DNA from: Paragordius varius | Lineage: Eukaryota > Nematomorpha | DNA: 64,000 bases | Assembly (NCBI GenBank): GCA_964247055.1 | Contig: OZ176054.1 | Location: 13,330,001-13,394,000 of the forward strand | Direction: 5' to 3' | Part shown: positions 1 through 12,300 of the stretch, piece after piece | How the letters are laid out: each line of letters begins with the position of its first letter | Numbering within the stretch: position 1 is the first letter of the stretch | The notes under the pieces: generated by a model | What the model saw: only the letters and a program-made list of their open reading frames with translations | What the model was told of the DNA's origin: nothing | Database searches by the model: none | Made by a program: the position numbers and the translations under genes

Positions 1-391
1 TTTTAATAGAATTTTACTAATAAATAAGGCAATTTAAACTGCTAATTAATTCTTACAATGTGGTATAAGAGGGTACTTAACTACATAATCAACATCCTAA
101 TACTCAACGGTCATAATTACAAAATGTAAAATTTCAGTATACGGTTGACTTCCATTATTGGGGTTTTGTTAAAAAACTTAGACTTTTATACTGCATATTT
201 AAGGCCTTTTCTTATCACGTAAACTTAAAACAATTTTAAAAAATGCAAAATTGATTGTAAATAATCTCTTAATACAGGAATCACCGTCTAATTTAGTTTA
301 TTTGTGTTGTGTTATAAAAAAACACTTTAACCATATAACATTATCAGCACACTAAAAATATTTTATAAAACAAAATTTGATAAGAATTTAC

Positions 392-857
392 ATAAGCAGC
401 AAAGAGTGAGGAGAGACCCCAAGACCACAAAATTGTACGCACATTAGAATTAATATTGCTTTTAGTATTGGCATTTGTTGAAACCTTTATTTTTGGTTTC
501 ATGGCATGTTTGAGTTTTTCCTTCAAACGATTCAAATAAGTTGTGGTGAATGAGACCGAATCTTGAATACTCAATTCATTGCCTAAGGTTAGCTTGTTGT
601 TTGAATCTGTCCTCCTACAATAATGATGAAAAATGAAACATTTGAGTAAAATAAGTAAATAAATGCCGTTTTTTTGATTTGATAAAAAATGTCTATTATT
701 TTGCATTTTAACCTTTTGACGTGAGCAGTTTTAAAATATATGAATAATGTAGTTACATATATCCAGTTATGATATTTTTTATTAATAGAGAAAAATCATA
801 TCTCTAAAAAAATAATATGTTTTTAAGCCATAGAAATGTAATTTTTCATTTGTAATG

Positions 858-917
<60 letters not shown>

Positions 918-3900
918 AAAAATCAATCAAAACGTGTGGGTTTCTTAAAATTCATTAGTCGTTAACATATACGCATATTCCGTATTATAATAATGAATGA
1001 AAAGTATTTTAAACTGAATACAAAATATTAAATGATATGTGCAACCCCTTAATAGTAGCAAACACCTTAACTTGTTAAAATATTAATCATACTAAAATTA
1101 TTTGATTTTTCAGTTTAGTTATATTATTTATTACAAAGGGGAGTTTTAGGGTATTAAAAAAATAATTATCCCATAAATTATTAAAAAAATTTTAGAGTAA
1201 AAACTGAAATTATACAGACACAAAGTAAAAATATAAAGACAAATATTTTTTTAAAAGACAACCATACCTCCTTATAAGCTAGTTAGTTGCAATTGTAAAA
1301 TATAGAATTGATTGTGTTAGTATTATATATCTTTCTCTATTTCACACTTTGTTATTTAAAACAATGAGTTATATTGTAATTAAATCTAGATTTAAAAAGT
1401 ATGGGGTTGTCTTTTTTACAAATGTCCGTATAATTATATCCACAATTAACTGCAAAGCTTTACTGTTTTTGTTGTATTAGATCAGCATCCACAGGATTTA
1501 TAATGTCAAAAGACCATTGAGAAGGCAATAAATGTTCCATCCAAACTTTAAGTCTTTGAAGAGCGAAATAACCCTGGTGGGATTGTAGCAAATTTTCATT
1601 TAAGTTATTAAAAGTATTTTCATCAACATTTAAAGTTATAATATCAAGGTTGGGTAAGGATGGTATCATAATACAATGTATATCAAGAGGTGAATTATTA
1701 TTAATGCTAAATAACTCTAAATACTGTTTCTCAAACATTTCACAATGGAATTCGTCATTGTTAAATGATGGCGGATTACTTGAGTTTGTATATTCCTTTA
1801 ATACTGTGCTCTAAAATAAAACACGTATTGCACGCATAAAATAATAGAAAAAAAATTAATTTTATATATATACCATTTACAAATCAAATTCACCCTCGAA
1901 CAATTCAGATTCACTCTTACAGTCATGTCTATATAGAATTGTCTTTTTTTTTATTTAAATGATTATAATTTTTTTTTAATTGTTTTGATGTTTGATATGT
2001 CAACTTTCAACATGCGCATTTTTAAGCCTTAAAATAATAGTAGCCTATTTATTGTAAGAATTTTTAATTTATAATTAAAAGATATTGCAAAATATTATTC
2101 TTGATGCACAACATGCACATATTGTAATTTTTATCTTTTGTAAAATATTAATTATAAAATTTTATTAATAAAGTTTAAACACACATAACCAAAATATAAT
2201 TTAAAAGATAAAAATATTTATTGATTATAATATTTAAATAAATTTATAATTGTTTTCATTTTCTAGGGGTTTTCTTTGCATACATTCCAACAAAGTGAAG
2301 AAAAATTATAATAATTTTTTAGATTTTTTTCCCTTCTCTCTTCGCAAAGTCTTGCAATTTTATTATGTTGCTCTAGAGGGGTACTACACCGGGGTTTTTT
2401 ATCATATTGATGTTTAATCTCATGAAAAAAACATTCAATGGGATTCAGTTGTGGCGAATATGGAGGTAAATAAACTATTTTATTCCTTAGGTCACCTAAC
2501 ACCGCGGCTTTGTGAATAGGTGCATTATCGCAAACTATTATTGAACTTTCAGGAATTCTTGTTAAACATTCCGTCAAAAAAATTCGAAAATCATCGCCTC
2601 TAAAGGCGCCTTCTTTTGTTCTGTAATTAATAACTCCCTGACAACCAATCATACATATCAATGAAACATTTTTTCCTAAAATAAATTCAAATTTTACCTT
2701 TGTTAAATCCCTCTACAATAGGAGATTTGCCCTTTGGAGCTCTACCCCATATATTTGTAAGTTTCAAACTGAAGCCTGACTCATCAATAAAAAAAACTTT
2801 TTCCTGTGGAATATCTTTCACCAATCTGGCATAATTATAACGCTTTTCTATATTCTCTGGGGTGTTTCTTTCCCGAGGTTGTAAAATACACCTCTTTCGA
2901 GTAATTTCTGAATCCGAGAGAATTTTGTAAATAGTTGCTCTGCATACTTTAATATGGTCTGGTATTTGTTCCATTATTTCATCGATTGTTAATTCACAAT
3001 CATTGTTTATTAATCTTTTGACAGCATCTATTATTTCTGGATTTCTGAATTTGTTACGCCGACCAGATTTATTTCTATCAGTAGAATTCCCAAGAATTAT
3101 TTTTCTTCTTAATATATTTATAGATGTTAAGGACATATCAAAATAATCCAAAAAATAATTTGAGGGTTTTTCCAAATTTTTGGGATCAAAAAATAATTTT
3201 TTAGCTCTATCTATTTTTTCCTTATTCCAAAAATTATGTTCTAAAATTTAAAAATATTAATACTTTTATGTTTTATTTTTTCACGAGATAATTCATTTTC
3301 ATTCAATGGAACATCCAAATCAGATACTACGAATTGTTATTTTTAAATACTTGAAGACTCTTCACTTGTATCCGATTCAAAAGTATAAACTGAGGGAGCT
3401 ATGTTTTCCTTTAATATTGGATTTTGTTCTGAACTTTTATTTTTTAATATAAACCTTCAAGTACACTAGCTGCCGAGCAAAGAAGAAATAATGGGTTATC
3501 GTTGATATTCATAATTTTTTAAAATAACTCTAGATTTATGATTTATTTCTTTATATATATAGAGATTAATTGGACATCTGCTTGGGTTTTCTTATATATT
3601 TTAAGTGCATGTTAAAAACCCCTAGAAAATGAAAACATATATTAAACTTGGTTATCATAAATTACATGGGCATGTTGTAGATAAAATGTTCAAGAATAAT
3701 ATTTTGCAACATCTTTTAATTATAAATTAAAAATTCTTACACTAAATAGGCTATTATTATTTTAAGGCTTAAAAATGCGCATGTTGAAAGTTGACATATC
3801 AAACATCAAAACAATTAAAAAAAAATTATAATCATTTAAATAAAAAAAAAGACAATTCTATATAGACATGACTGTAAATAAATTTTGTGTTTTTTAAAAT

Positions 3901-6245
3901 TAAATATAACCATTTTTTCATATTTTTAAAAAATGAAATTTTGGTTGCAATTCAATAATACTGAAAAAATAATATATGCGCCATAAATAATATATTTCAT
4001 ATAAATGATGATGGGTTATATTAGCCCGAAAACACATAATTCATTTTTAGTGAAATCAAATTGTTCAAGGAGGAATTTATATTGTTCAAAGGTGAAAATG
4101 AATTGTAAATGGTATATATATGGACAATAAAAATTATTTTTAAAGGCACAAAAACCCAATAAGTAAAAATTCAATATCTTTTTAATGCTTAAATTGTATG
4201 ATTACATTTGTGAAATATATTAAATATCGAATATCGCTTCTTCATTTTACAATTCAAAGAGGTAAGTTATATAAAAAATAGAGATGCCTTTAATCTTTAT
4301 AATTTATAATTTTACTGTAATGAAGAGACATCAAATTTTTTATTTCTCCTCGTCAATATACTGGACAAAAACATAAACATAATATAAAATAAATACTTAA
4401 TGTATTTTTTCAAAAAACTTACGGTTATGTTTTAAAATTATACAATTATTTTTTTCAATATTTTCATACGGTATTTAATTAAAATAAGAAAAGAGGTTTA
4501 TTTCAATCTTTTATAATAAAATTTTTAAAAACGAAATAATCAATTTAGAATTTTACATGCGTAATTTTAGTGTAATGTTGAATAGTTTGCAACAATTGTG
4601 TTGTAATGTATTCATTTAATGGATTATCAACCTTCACTTCTTGAGATGAGTTTTGCATTGTCAGCATATTGAAAATTAACCAGGGAATCTATGTGACATG
4701 AAAATAAAAAAAATAAGTAAACAGTATTACAGTAATAATTGAAATTATTATACGAATAAAGGATATATATTTTTTTGAAAAGACACCCAACCATACTTTT
4801 TGGATCGGAATTTTTTAATAAAAGGACAAGTGTAATTCCATTCTATATATATATAAGTAACATCAATAGATATATTTTCGTTAAATTTTTCATACTTTTT
4901 AACAATTTTAACAAATAATTTAAAAATTTAATCATTTTTATAACAAATAAAATAAAATATATATTTGTAAAATAACACATTAATAAATATGTATGATATT
5001 TTGAATTAGCAAAATAAATTTAAATTTTTCCTTAATATAATACTCTAAAGGGTTGAGAAATAGTTAAAAAACACCATTTAAATATAAATATATAACCTTG
5101 ACTGCAAGCGAATTCAATATTTCAACATACAATGCCAAATACGAGATGGGTAAAAAATGGCAGAATATATTATGTAACCATTTGCAAAGAGCTAAATTCC
5201 AATCGAAATCACAGTAAATTTCACGAAACGTTTCGCCATATTTTTCAAGGATAAGCAAATCTTTATTATCAGTGTGCCTCTATAAAAGTCAAATTAAATA
5301 TGAAAAAAATCCCTTTTTAATAAAAGGATAACCATATTTATGCAATCTTAGTTTATGTATATTATCTTTTCGCACGTTACAAAATAAAGAATAGAGATGT
5401 AATTGATAACAATCAATTTTATATCGAGAACAAAAAAAAATTAAATAATTTTTTATTATATATACATTTGGTTTATATTTTAGTCTTAAAATTAAGAATG
5501 AAAATCAATATTTGACAAAAAACGACCTAAGTCATCCATATTAGATATATGATTTAAACCTGTATTTAAAGAGCAGAATAAAAATTATTTAATGTTAAAT
5601 CACATATTCCAAAACGCCGTATTTAACGCTAAATATATGTTATACCAAAAAAAGAAAAAAAGATAGGGCTAATATTTTGGAAAAATGGCAAGATCTCCTT
5701 TTTTATATATCTTACCCTTAATTTCGACATTTGTTCCATAAAATTTTATAAAATTAACAATAACAAATGGTGGTAAAACTTTAATCGAAGTTTCATCATA
5801 AAAGTTTGACAAAGCATTCCAACTCCTTTCAAAAATGCTAATTTCTGGCTGACTCCATGTATATTTAGGCAAATTAGTTTGCCAATCTTCAGTTCGCATT
5901 TCAAGATTTTGAATAAGTTCCATTTCTGCGGCCATATCAAGCTTATCTTGCATATCAAATCGTTTGGGCATCTTATAATCAGTCTCATTGCAAACTTCGC
6001 ACAAATTATCTGATGATTCAATATCAATAATTTCATCTAAGCTACTAATAATTCATAAAAAGAGTTTACTTTGAAATATTTGATTGATTTTGTGTAAACA
6101 TATAGGTGGTGGGCCAAGCGAATTTGGTTTTTGCCGTTAAAACTTGGTAAGGTGATGCATAGGAATGATCGTGTTCTAATGATGGTTTATCCGTTTGTAA
6201 CTTTTTCAAAATTTTCAAGATAAATTTTTCATCGTAAAAGCCCAT
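392..6245 (-). CDS. KANSL3: KANSL3-like protein, copy 1 (exons 1-6; 3' end off window)
   Basis: NSL histone acetyltransferase complex subunit 3 homologue (Rcd1 in flies), a nuclear chromatin protein with an alpha/beta-hydrolase-like fold. Exons on the minus strand: 6245-6070, 6044-5759, 5279-5097, 4688-4557, 1810-1464 and 614-392; all join in frame. The start is the ATG at 6245, followed by a HDHSYASPY motif that matches the LDHSYAKPW region of vertebrate KANSL3. Later matches are RTEDW, the DWNLALCKWLH helix, and TILWSWGLSSLFAAY, which corresponds to ILIGWNTGALVAC of the human protein. Intron 1 is 25 nt (6069-6045). Intron 4 is long and holds a miniature element carrying a nested Tc1-like transposon. 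Exon 2 ends at a weak GTTAAT donor, where copy 3 has GTAAAA. Exon 6 has four more codons than the other copies. Exons 7 and 8 lie beyond position 1; positions 1-391 are intron 6. Identity rests on motif order recalled from the human protein, not on a search. Confidence 0.8.
861..913. repeat. (TA)n microsatellite
   Basis: Uninterrupted alternating AT in intron 5 of KANSL3 copy 1. The same site has about 69 bp in copy 3 (51,045-51,113) and a much shorter run in copy 2 (~26,966), so the length varies between paralogues. Confidence 0.9.
1196..1467. mobile_element. Family A miniature element remnant (Tc1/mariner-like MITE)
   Basis: Degenerate copy of the commonest miniature family of the window: the left end reads GTAAAAACTGAAATTATAC and the right end carries GTCCGTATAATT, then extra bases, then TTTACTG. 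The same element sits at the same place in copies 2 (~27,258-27,546) and 3 (~51,396-51,667), so it predates the duplication. Its terminal CAGTAAA (minus strand) supplies the splice donor of KANSL3 exon 5. Confidence 0.6.
1920..3874. mobile_element. Tc1/mariner-like DNA transposon with long inverted repeats
   Basis: Element of 1955 bp starting CAGTCATGTC and ending in its reverse complement GACATGACTG, flanked by TA on both sides (1918-1919 and 3875-3876). The terminal inverted repeats are nearly identical for about 190 bp (1920-2110 and 3685-3874), and weaker matches extend to the transposase stop codon. It carries one minus-strand transposase gene. Copies 2 and 3 of the locus show the empty site within the same family B element (near 27,992 and 52,122), so it jumped in after the unit duplicated. 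High similarity of the arms and a restorable reading frame suggest recent activity. Confidence 0.9.
2263..3512 (-). CDS. Tc1/mariner-type transposase with four micro-introns
   Basis: DDE transposase that cuts and pastes the surrounding element at TA sites. Exons on the minus strand: 3512-3455, 3428-3351, 3326-3264, 3240-2698 and 2675-2263, giving 384 residues and a TAG stop. The introns are 26, 24, 23 and 22 nt, all GT..AG and all phase 1; each one left in place gives a stop or a frameshift. The N-terminal part holds helix-turn-helix-like sequence (TIDEIMEQIP, CRATIYKIL). Catalytic motifs are FFIDESGF, VCDNAPIH and YSPQLNPIE. Thirty residues separate the second Asp from the Glu, fewer than the usual 34. 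No other break is visible, so the gene may be functional. The introns are inferred from reading frame and splice signals only. Confidence 0.8.
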
Positions 6246-6317
6246 TATGAAACCGAAATGTTAAAAGTTTCAAATATCTGTGCAAAAAAACTAGAGTTGA
6301 TACGGTAGTGTTTAAAA
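6246..6317. promoter_or_regulatory. Compact bidirectional promoter, copy 1
   Basis: Only 72 bp separate the ATG of KANSL3 copy 1 (minus strand) from the ATG of the plus-strand gene. The stretch is conserved in all three units, including a core TTTCAAATATCTGTGCAAAA. Both genes must be transcribed from within or very near it, unless non-coding first exons lie inside the opposite gene. Confidence 0.65.
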
Positions 6318-9300
6318 ATGAAAAATGTTTCTTTTAAACACTATTACGCTTATTATGTCCAAGATGATTGTATCAATGTTATTGATCTGGCAAACAATGT
6401 ATCAGGTATCAATTTGTATTTGATTTTAGGGACCTTAAATTGTCGTTACTCAGTGGATTTCTTAAATTTGGACAATAATATTTTAACAGTTTAATAAAAA
6501 TAAAATTTTTAGGTTTTTGTTAACAAGTTCCTAATTTTATATGTCTATCAGTTACATACTGATGACCATTCTGTGATATTTGAAGGATTATATAAAACAT
6601 CTTACAAACACGTTATAAAAGATTTGCAAACTACGTTTACTAATATCTGTGTTTTGTCGGAACCGAAAAATATTATTCTTACCTTTAACGATAAATATAT
6701 TACCATTAACTTTGCTCAACCTAAAAAATATGTTACGAAAGAAGATATCCACATTTTTCCTTCACAAATCATTGCCTTAAAAATTGTTAATGATTGCCAT
6801 TTTATTATAATTTGTACAGAAATAGATGAGCAGCTTAATCTATTTGAGTCTCAATTTGACATGAATACGAATGAACTTGTTAATATCAACAAATTACTAA
6901 CTTTACCACATACATTTGAGGCAAATAATAACAATACTTTTGATATGTATTTATCTGCGGAAAACGCCTTTGTAGCCATATTAAAGGGTCAGAAACAGAC
7001 AAATTCAAATTTACTTTTATATGAAATTTTGGATGATTGGAAACTTTGCAAAGTAACATAAATATATATTCAACATACTAGATGACAATAAATGACGGGA
7101 GCGATTTAGATTGTCAAATTATGTCTTTTAAATGGCACGAAAAAATTGACCAATTTGGCTGCATTTCACGTTTTAACGAAACGCAAAGAGTCATTGAATG
7201 CATAGTTTTTGATGTGGCAAAACACCAAACGATTTTTTCAACTGACTTGCAAAACCAACAGGTTGTGTTAATTTGTTATATATTTGATATTTTGTTGCAC
7301 AAACGACTACTTTTTTCTTTCAAACTAAACCAGGCATGTCCTAATTTGTCTTTATAAAGTTTATGATTTAAAAAATTTCTGAATATTGTATATCGATTTG
7401 GAATCCAATTTTTTTTATTTTTTTTGCAGATAAAATATTATATATGTAGGTATTAGACATCCATCCACTCCTATTTATATTGATAGTTTATGCTTATATT
7501 CTATACTTTTCGTGTAAATAATGCATTTTAATTTGCACTAAATGGAAAAACTGTCGCTAATTTTATATTCCAAACAAATTATACTAAAGATATTCTGTAA
7601 TAAGTATTAAATCTTTAATGTTGATCACTTTTATGCGTTCACCATAAATTTATCTGTTTAAATACAAGGTTTATAGAATGACACTCGCATTTTTTTCACG
7701 TGCTCGGCAGCTATAATATTTTGCAAATTTGAATAGATTAAAATTATGTATATCAAAAATTTAGATTGAGAATATTGTACTCTTTCGATCAAAAACCATA
7801 TATTTCCTTGCATCCATAAGCTGCGATCAACCCATCGTAACCATAAAAATACCCAAAAAATTAATTGAGGACTACAAATACGTTTCAACTGCATCATCAC
7901 TCAAAGATGTGGAAAATGAATTGTTAGTTTTGCAACCAGAAAACTCAACTAAAATAATGATTGATAAAACAGCACAAATGTTTGAATCGAAAATTGTTCA
8001 ATCTGACCCTCTTGAGATTATGGAAAATATTGAGATATTATTACATAATGGAGATTACATTGGTGCGTACAATAACTTGTGTACAATATTGCAAAGAAAA
8101 CCTAAGTATATTAGGTATTAAAGTTAGTTTTATTTTAATCTTTTTTTAGTTTGGGTTCAAGCTGATTCGTATAAGATTTTATATATGGACCAATGCTGTT
8201 TTTACCCAAAAATTAAGCATAACTAAAAATATATACAAATTTATTCCAAAAAAAATTGATAACGTTTTATTTTGAGTGGAAAAATTATATTACGCAGAGG
8301 TACATTTTAATACATAATTAATATTATTATACTGTTTTTCACATTAGGTTGTGTTAAGAAATAAGGGTTTAAAACTTGGATTTTTCTTGAAAAACCTAAC
8401 GATTTATGTGCCTCAATACATACCAAATTTAATCAATTTTTATTGTTAAAATGTTTAGGGATATCTGTTACAAATTCCTCATTTCAATTCTTACCATGGC
8501 AAATTCACAAACAAATAACCACAAGAATATCAATCAAGAATTTAACAGTGATACATTTTCTATTAACGAAAATACTAAAGAAACCAACTTGGAGAAAACT
8601 GAAATAGATGACATGGCAAATAAAGTGTGTACCATGTATATTAATACAGTGCTGTTCCCTCAACATTTTATCCTTAAGAATGAAAATATCCCAGAAAAGA
8701 ATGAACATCCTACCCTAGAAACGTTAATACAAGAAATGGCTCAATATATTTCACATGGTTGCTGTATTTCTAACTCCTTTCAAACTAATTTCGATACGCT
8801 TTGTTCTTGGTATTTTGTAGGTTTTTTTGATTATTCAATAAATCGAGAAAATGCCAGTGAACGACTTTTTTGGATTCTCCAGTTAAATGGGAATGAAAAT
8901 TATTCTTCTTATCAAAAACATTACCATAACAAATCTTTGAAAACAGTTAATTCCGGTCACCCTATAAAATATTTAACTATTCGGGTTTGTTTCACACTTT
9001 GGCTTGAATGTTACCAACAAGTTAATGAACGTGATGAATTGTCACACAGTAATCTTAATATTCATTCTATATATTCAACAACAGGTTTTAAACATATATC
9101 CCATTGGGAAAATATATATATTTCATTTTTTAATCTTTTTGAATGATAAAAAAGATATAGTTATTATAAATTCATATTAAAATATTAATGAAATTCTTTA
9201 TTAAATGACTCTTATAAACACCAATTACATCTCAAATACACGCTCGAACATTTATAAAACTTAAACGTTTCAAATTTACACATAAAATATGTATTTAAAA

Positions 9301-12300
9301 ATTAAGACTTTAATATATAACATAATGCATCATGTATCCTATCAATAAGTTGTTGAATTAGCCTCAAAACACATATTTTTGGGGGTAAATTTGAAATATT
9401 TAAGGGTGAACTTAGATATTAAGGGTAAATTTGAAGTATTTAAGTGTTGATTTGATAGTTTAAGGGGGAATTTAAAATATTTATATGGTAATATTTAAGT
9501 TGTAAAATGGTAAAATATATTTTTTGCAAATTCATGCTTACAGTTATAACCAAATGTATCACACCTTTACAAACCCTTATTCATAACCATTATCAATTTT
9601 CAATGCCTCAAAAAACACTGAAATCAGAACAAATCAAACCAATAAATGTGACAAATATTGCGACACACTTTGTTTTACATTTCATTCGCGGACTTTTGAT
9701 TCAAAGGATGTTTGCTAATGCTGGCCGTCTTATATGGATTCTAAAAGATTTTTACGTTAAGTCATCAGGTTGTTTATTATACAATTTAAATTTTTTTTCA
9801 AGCTTTTATAGAATATTCTGGAAATAAAGAGCAAAATTATATAGTTAAATCTTAAACGAGAAATTAAAAGACAAAAATTATTTACCTTGATTCTTTGTAT
9901 AATTGAGTGTGTTACCAATTTCCACATCTTTATTATTAATCTGCAATCCGAATTGATGGGTAAAAAAGAAATATAGCCAAATAAGCAATAGGTTTAAATT
10001 GTTAACCCACTCAATTATATAATATAAAATTAAAATTTTAAATAGGTTATTTGGGTAAAATTAAGGCCTGTAAAAGCAACTATGGTTTTCTTTTAAAAAA
10101 ATATTTGTCTTTATTCTGGGACCTTTGTCTGTTTAATTTTATTAATTTGATAAAAAACAATCATACTCATTTTTTTCAGTAACACTAAATGATGAGGCAA
10201 GAACCGAGAATTATAATTATAATGTATCAACACAAACTTCATTGGTGCAAACATTACAATTTTTCAGCCTTTTTTACTTTGCTTACGATAAAATTCAACA
10301 TTTCCTGGTAAGTAAATAAGTATGTATGTTGTTCGACCGATTCTGTGAATAAACTATGCATGTAAATATTTAATTAGTAAAAGTCTCTGTGGTGTTGTCT
10401 CGTATCATCATTGAACATACATATCTCTCTGGTGTTGTCCGTCTCATCATTATATATACACACATGTCTCTGTGGTGTTGTCTCATATCATCATTGAACA
10501 CACATACATGTATTTGTGGTGTTGTTTCGTATCATCATTGAACACACATACATAGCTCTAATGCATGATTTACACCGTTTACGATTCAAATTCACCCTAA
10601 AATAAATTATCTGTTTAGCATCTAATATAAATCATCATTAAAGAAATGTATTCTTATGGCAGACTTATTATTTATTCAGTATTATAGAAATTTTAAACGA
10701 AATTTCATTTCATAAAAATATAAAAATTATGGGTAATATTTAATCTTGAAAAACACATTTTATTTTTTAGGGTTCTGAATTGTTTAAGGGTGATTTTGAA
10801 TTGTTTGGTGAAAACTTTAAATAATATATAAATTTAATTTATTGGTTGATGAGTAATTCTTGAATGGGGAAATAGTTGCATATGGTAGAAATATCAATAA
10901 TAATTTAATGTACTAATTAACGTTAAAATATATAGATAATTAACTTTTACCGCATGTTGTTTTTAACCATACACTACTGTATTTTTATAAATATATATAA
11001 TTTAAACATGAAACCACGAGAAAATATCAGATTTGCTGACATATATTAATTTTGTTTATATAATTTCTAAAGATTCATATCACCAATAATATAGCTGTTT
11101 ACTGTATAAATATATAAGGATCAATTAAAAATTTTTTTTTTATTTTTTCATACAGAATACGGCATTTAGCAATATTGGCTTAGATGAGGTTCGAATGACC
11201 GTTAGATATTTAGCTTTGATGGCTTTTAAAATCATTCTCTCAAACAAAGATATGGGCAGTGCAAAGAAATTAGATAAATACGCCCTTAAAACATCCTTTC
11301 AATCACCTGATAATAATAATATGTTGTTGTTATGGGAAGAAATGATTGAATTTATAACATTACAAGAAAATAAAAATGAAATGATGATTGAAATTATATC
11401 AAACATTTTCTGTTTGCTTTTACGATTACATCATCATCAAACGAATGATTGTGGTCTCATAACCCCAAGGATTGGACATTTGCTGGAAAAATATAGTCCT
11501 CATTTATTGAAACATTATTCAAAATCACCTCAAGGCGAATCAACAAGTGTCGAAAGTGAAAATCTTTTTAAGTAAGACTCTATATATATATGTTCTAAAT
11601 TGTCCATTTTAGGTTAATTGTTACAAGAAATTTTAATTATGAAATATGTAAAGTTGCACAATTTGTAATAATACGTTGCAGATATATATGTAATCAATAT
11701 GCTTTTTGTGGGATTCGAATTTTATACTAACTTAAAAATTTGGATTATTTTTACTAAAAAATCGGAATTAATTATAAACATACGCTTATTACTTTATAAG
11801 CAGTGAAAAATCTCTTTAAGAAGGGGGGTATACTAAATATATATAATATGTTTACACACAGGATACCAAATCCATTGTTTGAAAGGGTAACTCTACAAGA
11901 ATGTCAAGATATTTTGAAAGGAAAAAAACTTTCCTCCGACATTTTCTGTTACAATTGTCAAATGGTGACAGATTTTCAAATTGATTTTAACGCAAAAAAT
12001 TTTTGCGGAAACCAGACAACAATGCTTAATACAGCCCTAAATCCCACGATACTATGTCAAGAGTGTTTGAAACCTTTTATATTTTCCATGTTAACTTTTG
12101 GTATATTTTTATATTAAAATAATTTTGGATAAATAAATTATATAATGTCGATTTTTATGAGAAGGGGGCGCGCCATTAATATCATATAACTCTAATATAG
12201 AAAATATTAAGATAAATGGATATGATTTATTTTATAAAAAATAACTAGTCTTTTAATTTTTAAATTCGGCTTTCTATTTTAAAAAAAAGATTTTTACCTA

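Larger units (their letters stand above)
1873..4112. mobile_element. Family B miniature element split by a Tc1-like transposon
   Basis: Starts CCATTTACA and ends TGTAAATGG between TA dinucleotides, with subterminal short tandem motifs of the type TTCACCCT...GAACAATTCAAA at the left and their reverse complement at the right. Without the nested transposon (1920-3874) it would be about 285 bp, near the copies at 27,969-28,194 and 52,078-52,338. It lies in intron 4 of KANSL3 copy 1. Confidence 0.65.

Noticed and set aside
7082-7357. ATG at 7,082 as the start of a separate gene
   Set aside because: It begins exon 4 after a micro-intron; the same position is ATT in copy 2.
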